Below are positions 18,165-25,906 of a stretch of 61,667 nt of DNA, in pieces. The notes under the pieces were generated by a model, which saw nothing but the letters and a program-made list of their open reading frames with translations, was not told where the DNA came from and ran no database searches. The translations under genes were made by a program, and so were the position numbers. Numbering within the stretch: the first letter of the stretch is position 1; each line of letters begins with the position of its first letter. This DNA comes from CAZEGV01 sp964511645 (GTDB taxonomy: Bacteria; Bacteroidota; Bacteroidia; Cytophagales; JAAEPT01): contig CAZEGV010000007.1 of NCBI GenBank assembly GCA_964511645.1, forward strand, positions 1 through 61,667, read 5' to 3'.

Positions 18165-18869
18165 TTGGCTAAAAGAAAAATATCCAAACAGAAGAAAAAA
18201 CAACTCAAACTATTGATGTTGGGAATTGCTTTGACTTATCTGTTGCTTTATGCAGGATTTTACCTTTATAATCAATATCAGCTACAAAACTTAGTTCCAG
18301 ACACCTATACAGGAAGCCTATCACTCTCTCCTACCGAAATAACTGCAATTAAACGCACCGAAATCAATTACGGAAAGGATATTGATAAATATGCTAAAGA
18401 ATTAAAATTACCAGCGTCTTATTTTAAAGCTTTGATAGTATTGGAATGCTCTGGGCATAAAAACATTATACCTAGACTTGAAAAACACGTATTTACACAA
18501 CTCCAAAAAGTAAGAGATGGTAAAGCTAAGCACTATTACAATATCAAAAAAAAACGAATAAAAGCACTCAATGATGCAGGTCTAAAAAACTTAGCTTCTT
18601 CTTGGGGACCTTTCCAGGTAATGGGCTATCAAGTAATCCCAATGGGGATTAATGTCCACAATATACGTGGGGATAAATCCATCTATTGGGGAATGAAGTG
18701 GATTAAAAAACGTTATGGAAGAAGAATAAAAAGAGGAAAATATAAAGATGCTTTTCATATCCATAATACAGGTCACAGGTATCCTAAATTAGGAAATCCA
18801 CATACTCACGATCCTAAATATGTAACAAAAGGGTTGAAATACATCAAAGCATTTGAGGAAATGAAGTAA
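18165..18869 (+). CDS. Membrane-anchored lysozyme-fold (N-acetylmuramidase-like) protein
   Basis: 234 aa starting at TTG. The first ATG in frame is codon 18, inside the membrane helix, and would lose the basic stretch AKRKISKQKKKQLK, so TTG is preferred. One helix (about 18-37) anchors the protein with its C-terminal domain outside. The domain has LPASYFKALIVLECSGHKN with the likely catalytic Glu, then RLEKHVF, then SSWGPFQVMGYQ, the pattern of goose-type/DUF3380 muramidases. YWGMKWIKKRYGR and a His-rich end follow. It probably cuts peptidoglycan. It starts five bases after the M48 gene, so the two are likely co-expressed. Exact family uncertain. Confidence 0.7.
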   Translation: MAKRKISKQKKKQLKLLMLGIALTYLLLYAGFYLYNQYQLQNLVPDTYTGSLSLSPTEITAIKRTEINYGKDIDKYAKELKLPASYFKALIVLECSGHKNIIPRLEKHVFTQLQKVRDGKAKHYYNIKKKRIKALNDAGLKNLASSWGPFQVMGYQVIPMGINVHNIRGDKSIYWGMKWIKKRYGRRIKRGKYKDAFHIHNTGHRYPKLGNPHTHDPKYVTKGLKYIKAFEEMK

Positions 18870-18924
18870 TATTATTTTCAATACATCATTTTGTTCCTAT
18901 TAACTCACTCTCCTGTCATATATA

Positions 18925-19074
18925 ATGAAAATAATCACTATAACCACAATAGCTTTATTACTTAACTGCTTAGCATTTTCTCAAAAAAGAAAATTAAAAT
19001 CCGTAGATATTAAAAATATACAAAACCAATCAAGTGACATTAGAGCCTATCGTTTGGTTGGTGTTATCCTTTAG
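18925..19074 (+). pseudogene. 5' fragment of a secreted-protein gene, cut by the prophage junction
   Basis: From ATG 18925 the frame gives a signal peptide (MKIITITTIALLLNCLAFSQ) and then KRKLKSVDIKNIQNQ. From about 19030 it runs antisense through the phage gp37-like gene and stops at 19072. The first 35 codons look like a normal Bacteroidota secreted protein, so this is probably the stump of a host gene broken by the prophage. No matching 3' part was recognised at the right end. What the protein did cannot be told. Confidence 0.55.
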
Positions 19075-19371
19075 TTTTTTGTTTTTAATTGCTGTATGTA
19101 GTCCTTCTGCAAGGGTAAGTGTTGGTACAGGGCTATCATCTACATCGTAATTGACAAAATGCAAAACAATGGTGTGGTTATTGGCTGTTTGTGAGCCGTC
19201 CGAGTGGTTACCGTTCCAGTTTATTTTACCAAAATCAATATAGACCGCAGGGTATTGTATTGCTTTTAGCTTCTCTGTGCGTTGGTACTGTCTGTTGTAT
19301 ATATCTACAGTTTTAACAGCAGTATAACGCTGTTTAATCAGTGTTTTTAAGGCTTCAAAATGTGCTATCAT
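19030..19371 (-). CDS. Mu gp37-like tail protein, probably truncated at the prophage edge
   Basis: 113 aa; Mu gp37-type proteins are usually longer (150 or more). The visible part (HFEALKTLIKQRYTAVKTVDIYN, YPAVYIDFG, TIVLHFVNYD) fits the tail-terminator-like proteins that follow gpG in Bacteroidota Mu-like phages. The sequence stops abruptly at GSNVT, exactly where host-like sequence begins, so the C-terminus has probably been lost. It starts three bases after the gpG-like stop, as in an intact operon. Confidence 0.55.
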   Translation of the reverse strand: MIAHFEALKTLIKQRYTAVKTVDIYNRQYQRTEKLKAIQYPAVYIDFGKINWNGNHSDGSQTANNHTIVLHFVNYDVDDSPVPTLTLAEGLHTAIKNKKLKDNTNQTIGSNVT

Positions 19372-19374
19372 AAC

Positions 19375-19914
19375 TTATTTATTTATCAATCTTCTTCTTT
19401 TCATTTCCTCGACTATTACCGTCGTTATTTGGTCTTCTAATACTTTAGAGTTACCCATAAATTTACGGCTAGGCATTGTGGCTCCGTGTTTACCAAAGAT
19501 TTTCATTTTCCCTCCATCGTTTATTATTTTAGCATACTCTTTTGGGTTACCAAACACCAATGCCCAGCCTCTGCGTTGGTAAGTGATAGCGTTCATTAGT
19601 TCTTGTGTATCACCACTTAGTACAGGGGCTTTTGTTCTTGCTTTACTAAAATTTGTGATGCTACCTTTTTTACTCTTTCGTCCTGGTCTTTTTTGTTTGC
19701 TTTTGTACTGAAACCCATACCAACCACTATTTTTGTCCGTTCTTTTGACCGACTTCCATTTTTCCAAGGAGCTGTCCGTAAATCCTTCGTTATCAAAACT
19801 CTCTTTAAAATGGTTTTCCGCCTCTGTTCCAGCAATGTCCATGATGTCATTTTTCATAAGATTAACCTCTCTTATGAGTTTTTCTATTTTTTCTACTGCA
19901 TTTAGTTGGCTCAT
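19375..19914 (-). CDS. Phage virion morphogenesis protein (Mu gpG-like)
   Basis: 179 aa from ATG 19914; a TTG three codons earlier is less likely. It has the pattern of the phage virion morphogenesis / tail completion family: an N-terminal helix, DSSLEKWKSVKR, a Lys/Arg-rich patch (KSKQKRPGRKSKKG), then APVLSGDTQELMNAITYQ and YAKIINDGGKM with MPSRKFMG. In Mu, gpG acts in head-tail completion. It lies in the minus-strand packaging module between MuF and the gp37-like gene. Confidence 0.8.
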   Translation of the reverse strand: MSQLNAVEKIEKLIREVNLMKNDIMDIAGTEAENHFKESFDNEGFTDSSLEKWKSVKRTDKNSGWYGFQYKSKQKRPGRKSKKGSITNFSKARTKAPVLSGDTQELMNAITYQRRGWALVFGNPKEYAKIINDGGKMKIFGKHGATMPSRKFMGNSKVLEDQITTVIVEEMKRRRLINK

Positions 19915-19923
19915 TTGTAACAA

Positions 19924-20015
19924 GTTTAGTTATTATTCGTATATTTGGGTAAAGGAAGTAGTTAAGAAAACCCCCCCTAAGAGTTATTAGATCGGAAGGT
20001 GCTTAATTTCTTCCT
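19924..20015. other. Short intergenic region with a seven-C tract
   Basis: 92 bases between MuF and the gpG-like gene, including a run of seven C near 19970. No gene and no convincing terminator are seen. Confidence 0.4.
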
Positions 20016-21287
20016 TTATTTTTTACTTATAGCTTCTGTTATGGTGTATAGCTTAAATTCACTTCTATTACTTTCTATTATATTTAGATAAACATTTTTT
20101 TTATTTAATTTCAATTCAAAGTAGTGATATGTCTTAATATTTGTTTTTCTTATTACCTCTTTTTCATACCTAGTTTTATCACGTTCATCGTTTTTTTTCG
20201 CTGGTGTTATTGTTTTCGTCTTACTAGAGTGGTAGCTTGATTTTTTTATCAGTTCTTCAAAATCATACAGTAATAAGTTCTTTTTGTTACGCATTTCTAT
20301 GTCATAAAACACACCTGATTTTTCACCCAAAAATTTTGAGATACCTTTTCTGTTGATACCAATACTTACTTCTTTGTTGTTTATAGTAGTTTTTACTGAT
20401 TTTTGTCTTAATTCTTTCAAAGCCCATTTTGTGGCTTCTTTACGTATTGTTGTTAATTCAAGATTATCCAACTGCTCTTTAATACTCTTCTTCTCTTCTT
20501 TAGAAGTGTTTTTGACCATTCCGTGCGTTGCTGAGAATATCTCACCCACCTTTCCTGCATTGCCTACAATTCCACTTATTGGTTTTTGGCTTACTGGGTT
20601 TTCTTCATCTGCTGTTTTTCTCGTTTTCCGCACCGAGCATTTGCAACCCCAACCATTTGGTGGCAGGTGGCTGTCCCAAAAAGAGTGATCTATTGGGTAC
20701 ACTTTGTTGTAAAATTGTTTGTGTCCGTCTCTTTGATCACCTGCTCGGCTTGGCATATATTCTAGGTTGGGGTACAAATGTTTTGTCCGCTCAATGTCTT
20801 TCCAATTTTTAGCACTTCTCGCAGAGCGTACAGCCATATTGTACTCTGTTCTTAGCCAGTTTTGGTCGTATTGTTTACTTATCTTGAGTGCTTCTTGCTC
20901 AAACAAATCATAAGGTTTGACATTACCCTCTTTATCAAGTAGGGCCCCCGTTATCTCTTTTATTTTTTGGTGGTTCTTAAAAGCAGAAAACACCGCTATA
21001 TTATGCTTTAAATTCTGTTTAAACTCATAATCATCGTCTCCAAACTTCGTTTCACCAAACCCATCATCTACAGCCGAGCTGAGTTGTTTGTACGTTTCAG
21101 CAAATAGTTCTTCAGGTATTTTATCCTGATCTATTTCTTTACTAAAAAACGTCTTGAGAAACTTTTTAAAAAACGATACTTCAGTAATTTTAAAAGCAAG
21201 ATTAACCGTCTCCGTGTGGCTACAACCACTAGTACAACTGCTGTATTCTTTGTTTATTTCCGCCCTGAACTTTTCAGGGCTTAGTCG
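20016..21287 (-). CDS. MuF/SPP1 gp7-like head morphogenesis protein, predicted to be made as a -1 frameshift fusion with the portal
   Basis: The only conventional start is a GTG at 20993 (325 aa). The frame is open without interruption for 98 more codons up to the end of the portal gene and contains no ATG, GTG or TTG there. Those codons read like real protein (LSPEKFRAEINKEYSS, FFKKFLKTFFSKEID, DKIPEELFAETYKQLSSAVDDGF). The MuF part has RTEYNMAVRSARSAKNW, then LPPNGWGCKCSVRKTRK, the Cys motif of the family. MuF sits at the portal inside the capsid. A -1 shift on the slippery site at 21287-21293 joins it in frame to the portal, giving 811 aa. Internal GTG initiation for a free MuF is the alternative. 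Confidence 0.75.
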   Translation of the reverse strand, partial: RLSPEKFRAEINKEYSSCTSGCSHTETVNLAFKITEVSFFKKFLKTFFSKEIDQDKIPEELFAETYKQLSSAVDDGFGETKFGDDDYEFKQNLKHNIAVFSAFKNHQKIKEITGALLDKEGNVKPYDLFEQEALKISKQYDQNWLRTEYNMAVRSARSAKNWKDIERTKHLYPNLEYMPSRAGDQRDGHKQFYNKVYPIDHSFWDSHLPPNGWGCKCSVRKTRKTADEENPVSQKPISGIVGNAGKVGEIFSATHGMVKNTSKEEKKSIKEQLDNLELTTIRKEATKWALKELRQKSVKTTINNKEVSIGINRKGISKFLGEKSGVFYDIEMRNKKNLLLYDFEELIKKSSYHSSKTKTITPAKKNDERDKTRYEKEVIRKTNIKTYHYFELKLNKKNVYLNIIESNRSEFKLYTITEAISKK

Positions 21288-21293
21288 AAAAAA
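21262..21293 (-). promoter_or_regulatory. Programmed -1 frameshift signal at the portal-MuF junction
   Basis: On the minus strand: slippery heptamer T TTT TTC (21293-21287) in the portal reading frame, a 6-base spacer GACTAA (21286-21281) holding the portal stop, then GCCCTGAA-AAG-TTCAGGGC (21280-21262), a perfect 8-bp, GC-rich stem with a 3-base loop. Heptamer type, spacing and hairpin all match the standard -1 frameshift layout. The shifted frame is exactly the MuF frame. There is no T-tract after the hairpin, so it is not a terminator. Confidence 0.8.
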
Positions 21294-22450
21294 CCTCCAG
21301 CGTTTAGTTTGTTAGGATTTGTTTCTATCTTCTTTTTGCCTGTAATAGGTATATTAAACGTCTCACGGATAAAGTCCTCGTCCACTTCGTAATGTTCCAA
21401 TGCTCCTTTGGTCATCTCCCAAAGTTTATTGATGTCTTTTGCTTTCTCAAACTTAAAAGTAAAACCATCTATTTGGTAGCCTAAATCAACTAATTTAGGA
21501 ATTACGGTGTAGTTGATCAACCCTTCAAACCATTGTTTGTCCGCATCGTATATTTGTTGTCCTAATCGCTCGCCTACCTCTTCTTTGCTTCTGCTTCCCC
21601 CTTCGCCTTCTCCACCAATCACGGCTGAATTAATTAGTTTGGAAATTTCTGCATTGCTCAAGTCAATAAGTCCTTTATAAACCTCTCCGTTGCTTTTTGC
21701 TGTCTCTACAAATTCCAAAATATCGTCCTTATCAATTACCGCATAGTTGGCAGTCGCCATATTGATAAGCATATTTTCCATTCTGTTCAGGCTCTCCGTG
21801 TCTCTTGTGTTTGTTTTTCCTACACGAACGGGCATCCCGAATATTTCGCAAAACTCAGACCAAGCAGACTGAGCAAATCGTTTGTAGAGTACGTGAGGTG
21901 CACATTTGTTAAAAAGTCCTAGGTCATCATTTTTCCCAATTTCGATAAGAAAAGGAGCATAACTCAAGTCTTCTCGATAAAGCACACCTTTATCTTCGCC
22001 TTGTTCAAAAACAAATAACCCTTTTTCAGGGATGACATGTTTTCTTTTAATTAGCTCAACGCCTGTTATCTCACCTTGTTTTAAATCTCCGATTTGAACA
22101 AGGCTGTGTCCGTAAAAGATACTTTGCATAGCTAAATCAATCAAATCATAAAACCACGGACGTTTTAATAAAGCTGTTTTTTCGGGCTCAGCCACGCCTT
22201 TGTTGCCAATTAGCGAGAACTCACAGCCTCTTACTGCTAATATTCTTCTTTGCATCTCAGCGAATAAGTGTGCATCAAGCTCTAACTCATCGCAAAGGTC
22301 ATAGTATAAGGTCCTTCTTGGGCTTTCTGTGTTCTCCGCCTGTCGTAAGGCGTTTCTCCAAGATTGTATATTTTTCCTAGCTCTAGCAGTAGTTCCTGCG
22401 ATTACTTTGTCGAGTAGTTGGTTTGGTCGAGCCTGTTTTTTCTTTGCCAT
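21281..22450 (-). CDS. Portal protein, DUF935 (Mu gp29-like)
   Basis: 389 aa. Features of the DUF935 portal family include AEMQRRILAVRGCEFSL, KRPWFYDLIDLAMQSIFYGHSLVQI, LYKRFAQSAWSEFCEIFGMPVRVGKTNT, GEGEGGSRSKEEVGERLGQQI and a C-terminal TGKKKIETNPNKLNAGGFFD. It forms the dodecameric ring through which DNA is packed. It is shorter than Mu gp29. The last codons before the stop form a slippery site, so part of the product should continue into MuF. The start follows gp36 after about 40 bases of CAATTG-rich repeats. Confidence 0.9.
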   Translation of the reverse strand: MAKKKQARPNQLLDKVIAGTTARARKNIQSWRNALRQAENTESPRRTLYYDLCDELELDAHLFAEMQRRILAVRGCEFSLIGNKGVAEPEKTALLKRPWFYDLIDLAMQSIFYGHSLVQIGDLKQGEITGVELIKRKHVIPEKGLFVFEQGEDKGVLYREDLSYAPFLIEIGKNDDLGLFNKCAPHVLYKRFAQSAWSEFCEIFGMPVRVGKTNTRDTESLNRMENMLINMATANYAVIDKDDILEFVETAKSNGEVYKGLIDLSNAEISKLINSAVIGGEGEGGSRSKEEVGERLGQQIYDADKQWFEGLINYTVIPKLVDLGYQIDGFTFKFEKAKDINKLWEMTKGALEHYEVDEDFIRETFNIPITGKKKIETNPNKLNAGGFFD

Positions 22451-22458
22451 ATTTTTTA

Positions 22459-22495
22459 ATTATCAATTGTCAATTATTAGTTATCAATTGTATTA
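22459..22495. repeat. CAATTG-rich direct repeats before the portal gene
   Basis: TATCAATTGT occurs twice within about 30 bases, with a further CAATTATTAG between. Such AATTGA/CAATTG tracts recur between genes in Bacteroidota. Role unknown. Confidence 0.5.
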
Positions 22496-22903
22496 GTAGT
22501 ATTGATCTTGTTTTTCAGAGCTGTTTCCTGATCTGATTTGAGTTTTTGTAGGGTCTTCATTTTTCGGCAACATAGGGGTGATAAATCCATCGGCTACTTT
22601 GTCTAGCCATTGGATTGCGGTGTCGTAGCGTTTTACCCTAAGCTCAGGGATGTTATCGGGCATTATGCGAGCGTGCAGGTGGTAGAGTAGTATGTCGCAG
22701 AGGTACATCACTACAAGATTGTTGCGTGGTTGTTCTGTGTCAAATACTTTTAAGATGTCGTACCTGCTGTTGATGTAAGCCGTCATTTCGTCAATTGCCC
22801 GTGCCTCACTTTCGTCTATATAGACCGTGTTGTTGTCGCTAATTGTTGTTAGTGTCGCTTCGTCAATGAGCGACAGTAAGTCTGTTCTATTTAAAAACTG
22901 CAT
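22493..22903 (-). CDS. DUF1320 head protein (Mu gp36-like)
   Basis: 136 aa. The pattern FLNRTDLLSLIDEATLTTI, ARAIDEMTAYINSRYDILKVF, YLCDILLYHLHARI and RYDTAIQWLDKVADG matches the DUF1320 helical head-tail connector family. In Mu, gp36 lies after the capsid gene; here it lies between terminase and portal on the minus strand. It starts two bases after the terminase stop. Confidence 0.85.
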   Translation of the reverse strand: MQFLNRTDLLSLIDEATLTTISDNNTVYIDESEARAIDEMTAYINSRYDILKVFDTEQPRNNLVVMYLCDILLYHLHARIMPDNIPELRVKRYDTAIQWLDKVADGFITPMLPKNEDPTKTQIRSGNSSEKQDQYY

Positions 22904-22905
22904 AA

Positions 22906-24411
22906 TTAATACCCTCGGTTTTCACGGTGTTGCACTCTTGAGACATGGCTTGATTTTCTCGTGAACTGGTCTAAATAATCAAAAGCTTCTTTGTCTGCAT
23001 CAGGTGCATCATCGTGTGTTTTGTAATTTGGCTCTAAGCCTTTTAGTTGAGATAACCCCTCTTTTGTGTCGTTGTGGTTTTTCAAATTGATGTTGTAATA
23101 AATCCTACCGTTTTGATATTGAGGGTGCATCTCCAACATCCTGTCGTACTTCTTAACTTTCGAGCGTTCGCTTTTCACGAGGTTAAACTTTATCTTCTTT
23201 TCTTTTTCTACCTCTTCTATTGTTCGATAAATTTCATCGTTCCAGAACTGGGCTTCAAAACGAAATTGAACACTTACAGATTTTGGCAATGAAAATTGAA
23301 AATCAGCTATCCACTCCAAAGCACCTCTTATTTTGCTTCGTTTTACAAAGCAGTTGATGAGGTACTTCTTTCCGTCTTTTATGCCCCACACTCTTACTGC
23401 GTTATAATCCGAAGTAGCAGAGCCAGCAAAGGCAACATCCCAAGTCCCTACAATAGCATCAAAACTATCTAGTCGAGGTAGTTTTGCCCATTGGATGTGT
23501 TCATCTCTGAATATCTTCCCTTCCACGTGTGGGTCATTGTTGTACTCAGCATTAGCCTCAATACTCCCCATCGTTTCAATTCTGTTTTTATAATAGTCAT
23601 CGGCATACTTCTCCTTCCATAAAGGCAATAAAGTAATTGGGTCAAAGGCGTTTTGTTTGTGAATTTTCCAACCCTTGTTTTCCCCGACTATTTTTGTAAA
23701 AATCATTCTTGGTGCAAAATGGTTTTGAGCCAATAGCACACGTTCTTTACCTCCGTCTATTGTGGGGATAATACCTGTCAAAAGCCAATGAGCGTATTCG
23801 TCTTGTCGTCTTGGGTTTTTGAGGGTCTCTTTTGTTTCCCAGTCATCGCAAACGATGAAGTCTGGACGTTTCGCTCCGACCCTTAACCCTCTTGGTTCTT
23901 GCCCCATACCGATAGATTTGGCAATAAATCCGTTATTTGTAATAAAGAAACCAGTCTCCCAATGTCCGTTGTTTTTCTGCACACCAAAATCGTGAATAAG
24001 CCGTTGATTAGCTTCAAACTGTAAACGCAAATCGTCTAATAAAATAGACGCTCTGTCTGCTTCTTGCCCAATCAGGAGCATAAAGTTGATGTCGTTGTTT
24101 ATCCAAAGCCAAAGAGGTATGGTTACATCTGCAACCACAGATTTAGCTAATCCACGCCCCCATTTTAGCCACAAAGCAATTCTATCACTTCGTTTGACCT
24201 TGTTGGCTACTTTAATATGAAAGTCAGGAGTTTTTGTCGTCGCTAATTGTGGTAAATAATAGCTAATGAAGTACTCGTAATCCACTTTTGCACGAGCAAT
24301 ACGCTGTTGTTGATCCTTTTTGGTTTCAAAAGGATTGATGGGCGTGTCTTTTTGTAAGCCAACTACTCGCTCACGCCATTGATTCAGGGCTCTTTTATCA
24401 GCTACCCTCAT
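22906..24411 (-). CDS. Terminase large subunit (Mu gp28-like)
   Basis: 501 aa. The ATPase half has ALWLKWGRGLAKSVVADVTIPLWLW; the Walker A loop GRGLAKS lacks the usual GK(S/T) and is a variant type known among phage terminases. NFMLLIGQEADRASILLDDLR and DFIVCDDWET (Walker B-like) follow. The nuclease half has VGTWDVAFAGSATSDYNAVRVWG and DDAPDADKEAFDYL, giving the acidic cluster. It drives DNA into the procapsid and cuts it. The start overlaps the small subunit by four bases. Confidence 0.9.
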   Translation of the reverse strand: MRVADKRALNQWRERVVGLQKDTPINPFETKKDQQQRIARAKVDYEYFISYYLPQLATTKTPDFHIKVANKVKRSDRIALWLKWGRGLAKSVVADVTIPLWLWINNDINFMLLIGQEADRASILLDDLRLQFEANQRLIHDFGVQKNNGHWETGFFITNNGFIAKSIGMGQEPRGLRVGAKRPDFIVCDDWETKETLKNPRRQDEYAHWLLTGIIPTIDGGKERVLLAQNHFAPRMIFTKIVGENKGWKIHKQNAFDPITLLPLWKEKYADDYYKNRIETMGSIEANAEYNNDPHVEGKIFRDEHIQWAKLPRLDSFDAIVGTWDVAFAGSATSDYNAVRVWGIKDGKKYLINCFVKRSKIRGALEWIADFQFSLPKSVSVQFRFEAQFWNDEIYRTIEEVEKEKKIKFNLVKSERSKVKKYDRMLEMHPQYQNGRIYYNINLKNHNDTKEGLSQLKGLEPNYKTHDDAPDADKEAFDYLDQFTRKSSHVSRVQHRENRGY

Positions 24412-24839
24412 CTGCTAGCGATTAATTCGATAAAGTCGTTCAGTAATTCAACCGTTCCGATTAATGCTCTTGGGTTGTTTTTAGACAAATGCTCAGTAAA
24501 TTCAGTGGCTACGCTTATATATTGATGCAAAGGCATTTCGCTGAGGGCTTCTATCTCTTTTCGGATAACACCTTTAGCGTCTGACAGTTCTTTTGTAGGG
24601 ATGCCGTTGTGGTCGTCCTCTATCTTTTCGTTTATTGCTTTAAGTTGCCTGTAAGATGCTTTTAACAACTCGCTACGAGTAATTGTAGATGCGTTTTTCA
24701 GCTCTTCCCAGTCTCCTATTTCTGCCCAATTCCTTAGTGTTTTTTCGGTCACACTTACCTGCGTGGCTATTTGTTTTTTGTTTTGCCCCGATTTTATATA
24801 CAGGCTTTTTGCAAGCCTTTTCTTTTCTGCATTTGTCAT
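24408..24839 (-). CDS. Terminase small subunit-like HTH protein
   Basis: 143 aa. The N-terminus has a helix-turn-helix (KSGQNKKQIATQVSVTEKTLRNWAEIGDWEELK) typical of small terminase and DUF1804 proteins. Helices that would oligomerise follow. It recognises phage DNA and hands it to the large subunit. It is the first gene of the minus-strand module and overlaps the large subunit by four bases. Confidence 0.82.
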   Translation of the reverse strand: MTNAEKKRLAKSLYIKSGQNKKQIATQVSVTEKTLRNWAEIGDWEELKNASTITRSELLKASYRQLKAINEKIEDDHNGIPTKELSDAKGVIRKEIEALSEMPLHQYISVATEFTEHLSKNNPRALIGTVELLNDFIELIASR

Positions 24840-24961
24840 ATTACTGCTTTAATCTTCCTCAAATTTCGTTTGAATTTGGCGTTTAAAAAAAAAACTTTTC
24901 CTCCTCGGCTTATCCATGACGCTTTGTCAGGCTTTTAATTCCTCCTCCCTGTTTTGTTGAT
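24840..24961. promoter_or_regulatory. Divergent promoter region between the two phage arms
   Basis: 122 bases separate the minus-strand packaging operon from the plus-strand capsid/tail operon. Inverted repeats CAAATT-N7-AATTTG (24860-24878) and TGAC-N5-GTCA (24917-24929) are present. No TAnnTTTG box is evident. Late promoters for both arms should lie here, perhaps driven by a phage activator that is absent from the cassette. Confidence 0.45.
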
Positions 24962-25900
24962 TTGGCAGAACTAATAATTACCCGCAATTTTGAATCCTCA
25001 ACAGTAAACACAGCGATGCCGAAAACATTTATATTAAGTGACGATAGTATTAACTCTTACGGTTTTAGGCTAGATATGGAGCGATTAGAACTAGATAGGT
25101 TCAAGGATAATCCTGTCATGTTTTATAATCATACTGACTTAGTTGGAAGGTGGAAGAACATTAGAATAAAAGAGAATGTATTAATGGCAGAACCTGACTT
25201 TATGTCAAGTTCTGCGGAAGAGCTATCCGTAAAAATATCAAAAAGAGTAGAAGAGGGGTTTCTAAAAGGGGCTTCATTGGGCTTGAAAGTTTTATCTGTT
25301 ACTAAAGACGGAGACAATCCGCCTGTTGTAGTAGCTAAAGTGATGGAGTGCTCTATCTGTGACATCCCATCAAATCAAAATTCAATTGTATTGTTTGACG
25401 AGTCTGGTAATAAGTTAAAGGGAGATTTGTTTGAGTTAGCAACGAAGGGATTGAAAGAATTGAAAACAAAAAAAGAAAATATGAAATTAAGTGCAAAAAG
25501 TGCGTCTACACTCTCTATTGATGAGGGTGCAGACGCTAACGCTATTGATGTAGCAATTGAAGGTATTCATCAAAAAAACATAAGTCTTACAGCTGAGCTG
25601 AAAGCAGTTAAAGAAAAAGAAATGAAGACGTTGCTAGACGGTAAGTCGGTGACAGCAGATCAGAGAAAGTCTTTTGAAAAATTGGCTTCTGTAGACTTCA
25701 AATTGGCGGTAGATTCGGTGAAGGCGTTGCCGAACAAAAAAACACTCGCGGGAACAGAAAAAGAAATGGCTTCACTTGAAGCAGAGCGAGAGGCCTGGAC
25801 TTTTGATGACTGGAGAAAGAATGATATACCAGCATTATTAGCAATCAAAAAAGCAGATCCAGATCGATATGCTAAAATTCAATTAAAAACCAAAAAATAA
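24962..25900 (+). CDS. Prohead protease with scaffold domain (Mu gpI-like)
   Basis: 312 aa from TTG 24962; ATG 25016 (MPKTFILSDDS) is an equally plausible start that keeps the whole protease domain. The protease part has FILSDDSINSYGFRL, RFKDNPVMFYNHTD (likely catalytic His), KRVEEGFLKGASLGLKVL (likely Ser) and VMECSICDIPSNQNS. These match the Bacteroidota phage prohead protease family. From about residue 170 a charged helical region resembles an internal scaffold. The protease matures the procapsid. It heads the plus-strand operon, six bases before the capsid gene. Confidence 0.85.
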   Translation: MAELIITRNFESSTVNTAMPKTFILSDDSINSYGFRLDMERLELDRFKDNPVMFYNHTDLVGRWKNIRIKENVLMAEPDFMSSSAEELSVKISKRVEEGFLKGASLGLKVLSVTKDGDNPPVVVAKVMECSICDIPSNQNSIVLFDESGNKLKGDLFELATKGLKELKTKKENMKLSAKSASTLSIDEGADANAIDVAIEGIHQKNISLTAELKAVKEKEMKTLLDGKSVTADQRKSFEKLASVDFKLAVDSVKALPNKKTLAGTEKEMASLEAEREAWTFDDWRKNDIPALLAIKKADPDRYAKIQLKTKK

Positions 25901-25906
25901 ATAGAA

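Noticed and set aside
19989..19998. AGATCGGAAG, the first ten bases of a common sequencing adapter
   Set aside because: The match ends after ten bases and the flanks read as normal intergenic phage DNA, so it is most likely chance. Raw reads would settle it.
21262..21280. Hairpin after the portal gene as a transcription terminator
   Set aside because: No T-tract follows, and the MuF frame runs straight through it; it fits a frameshift stimulator.
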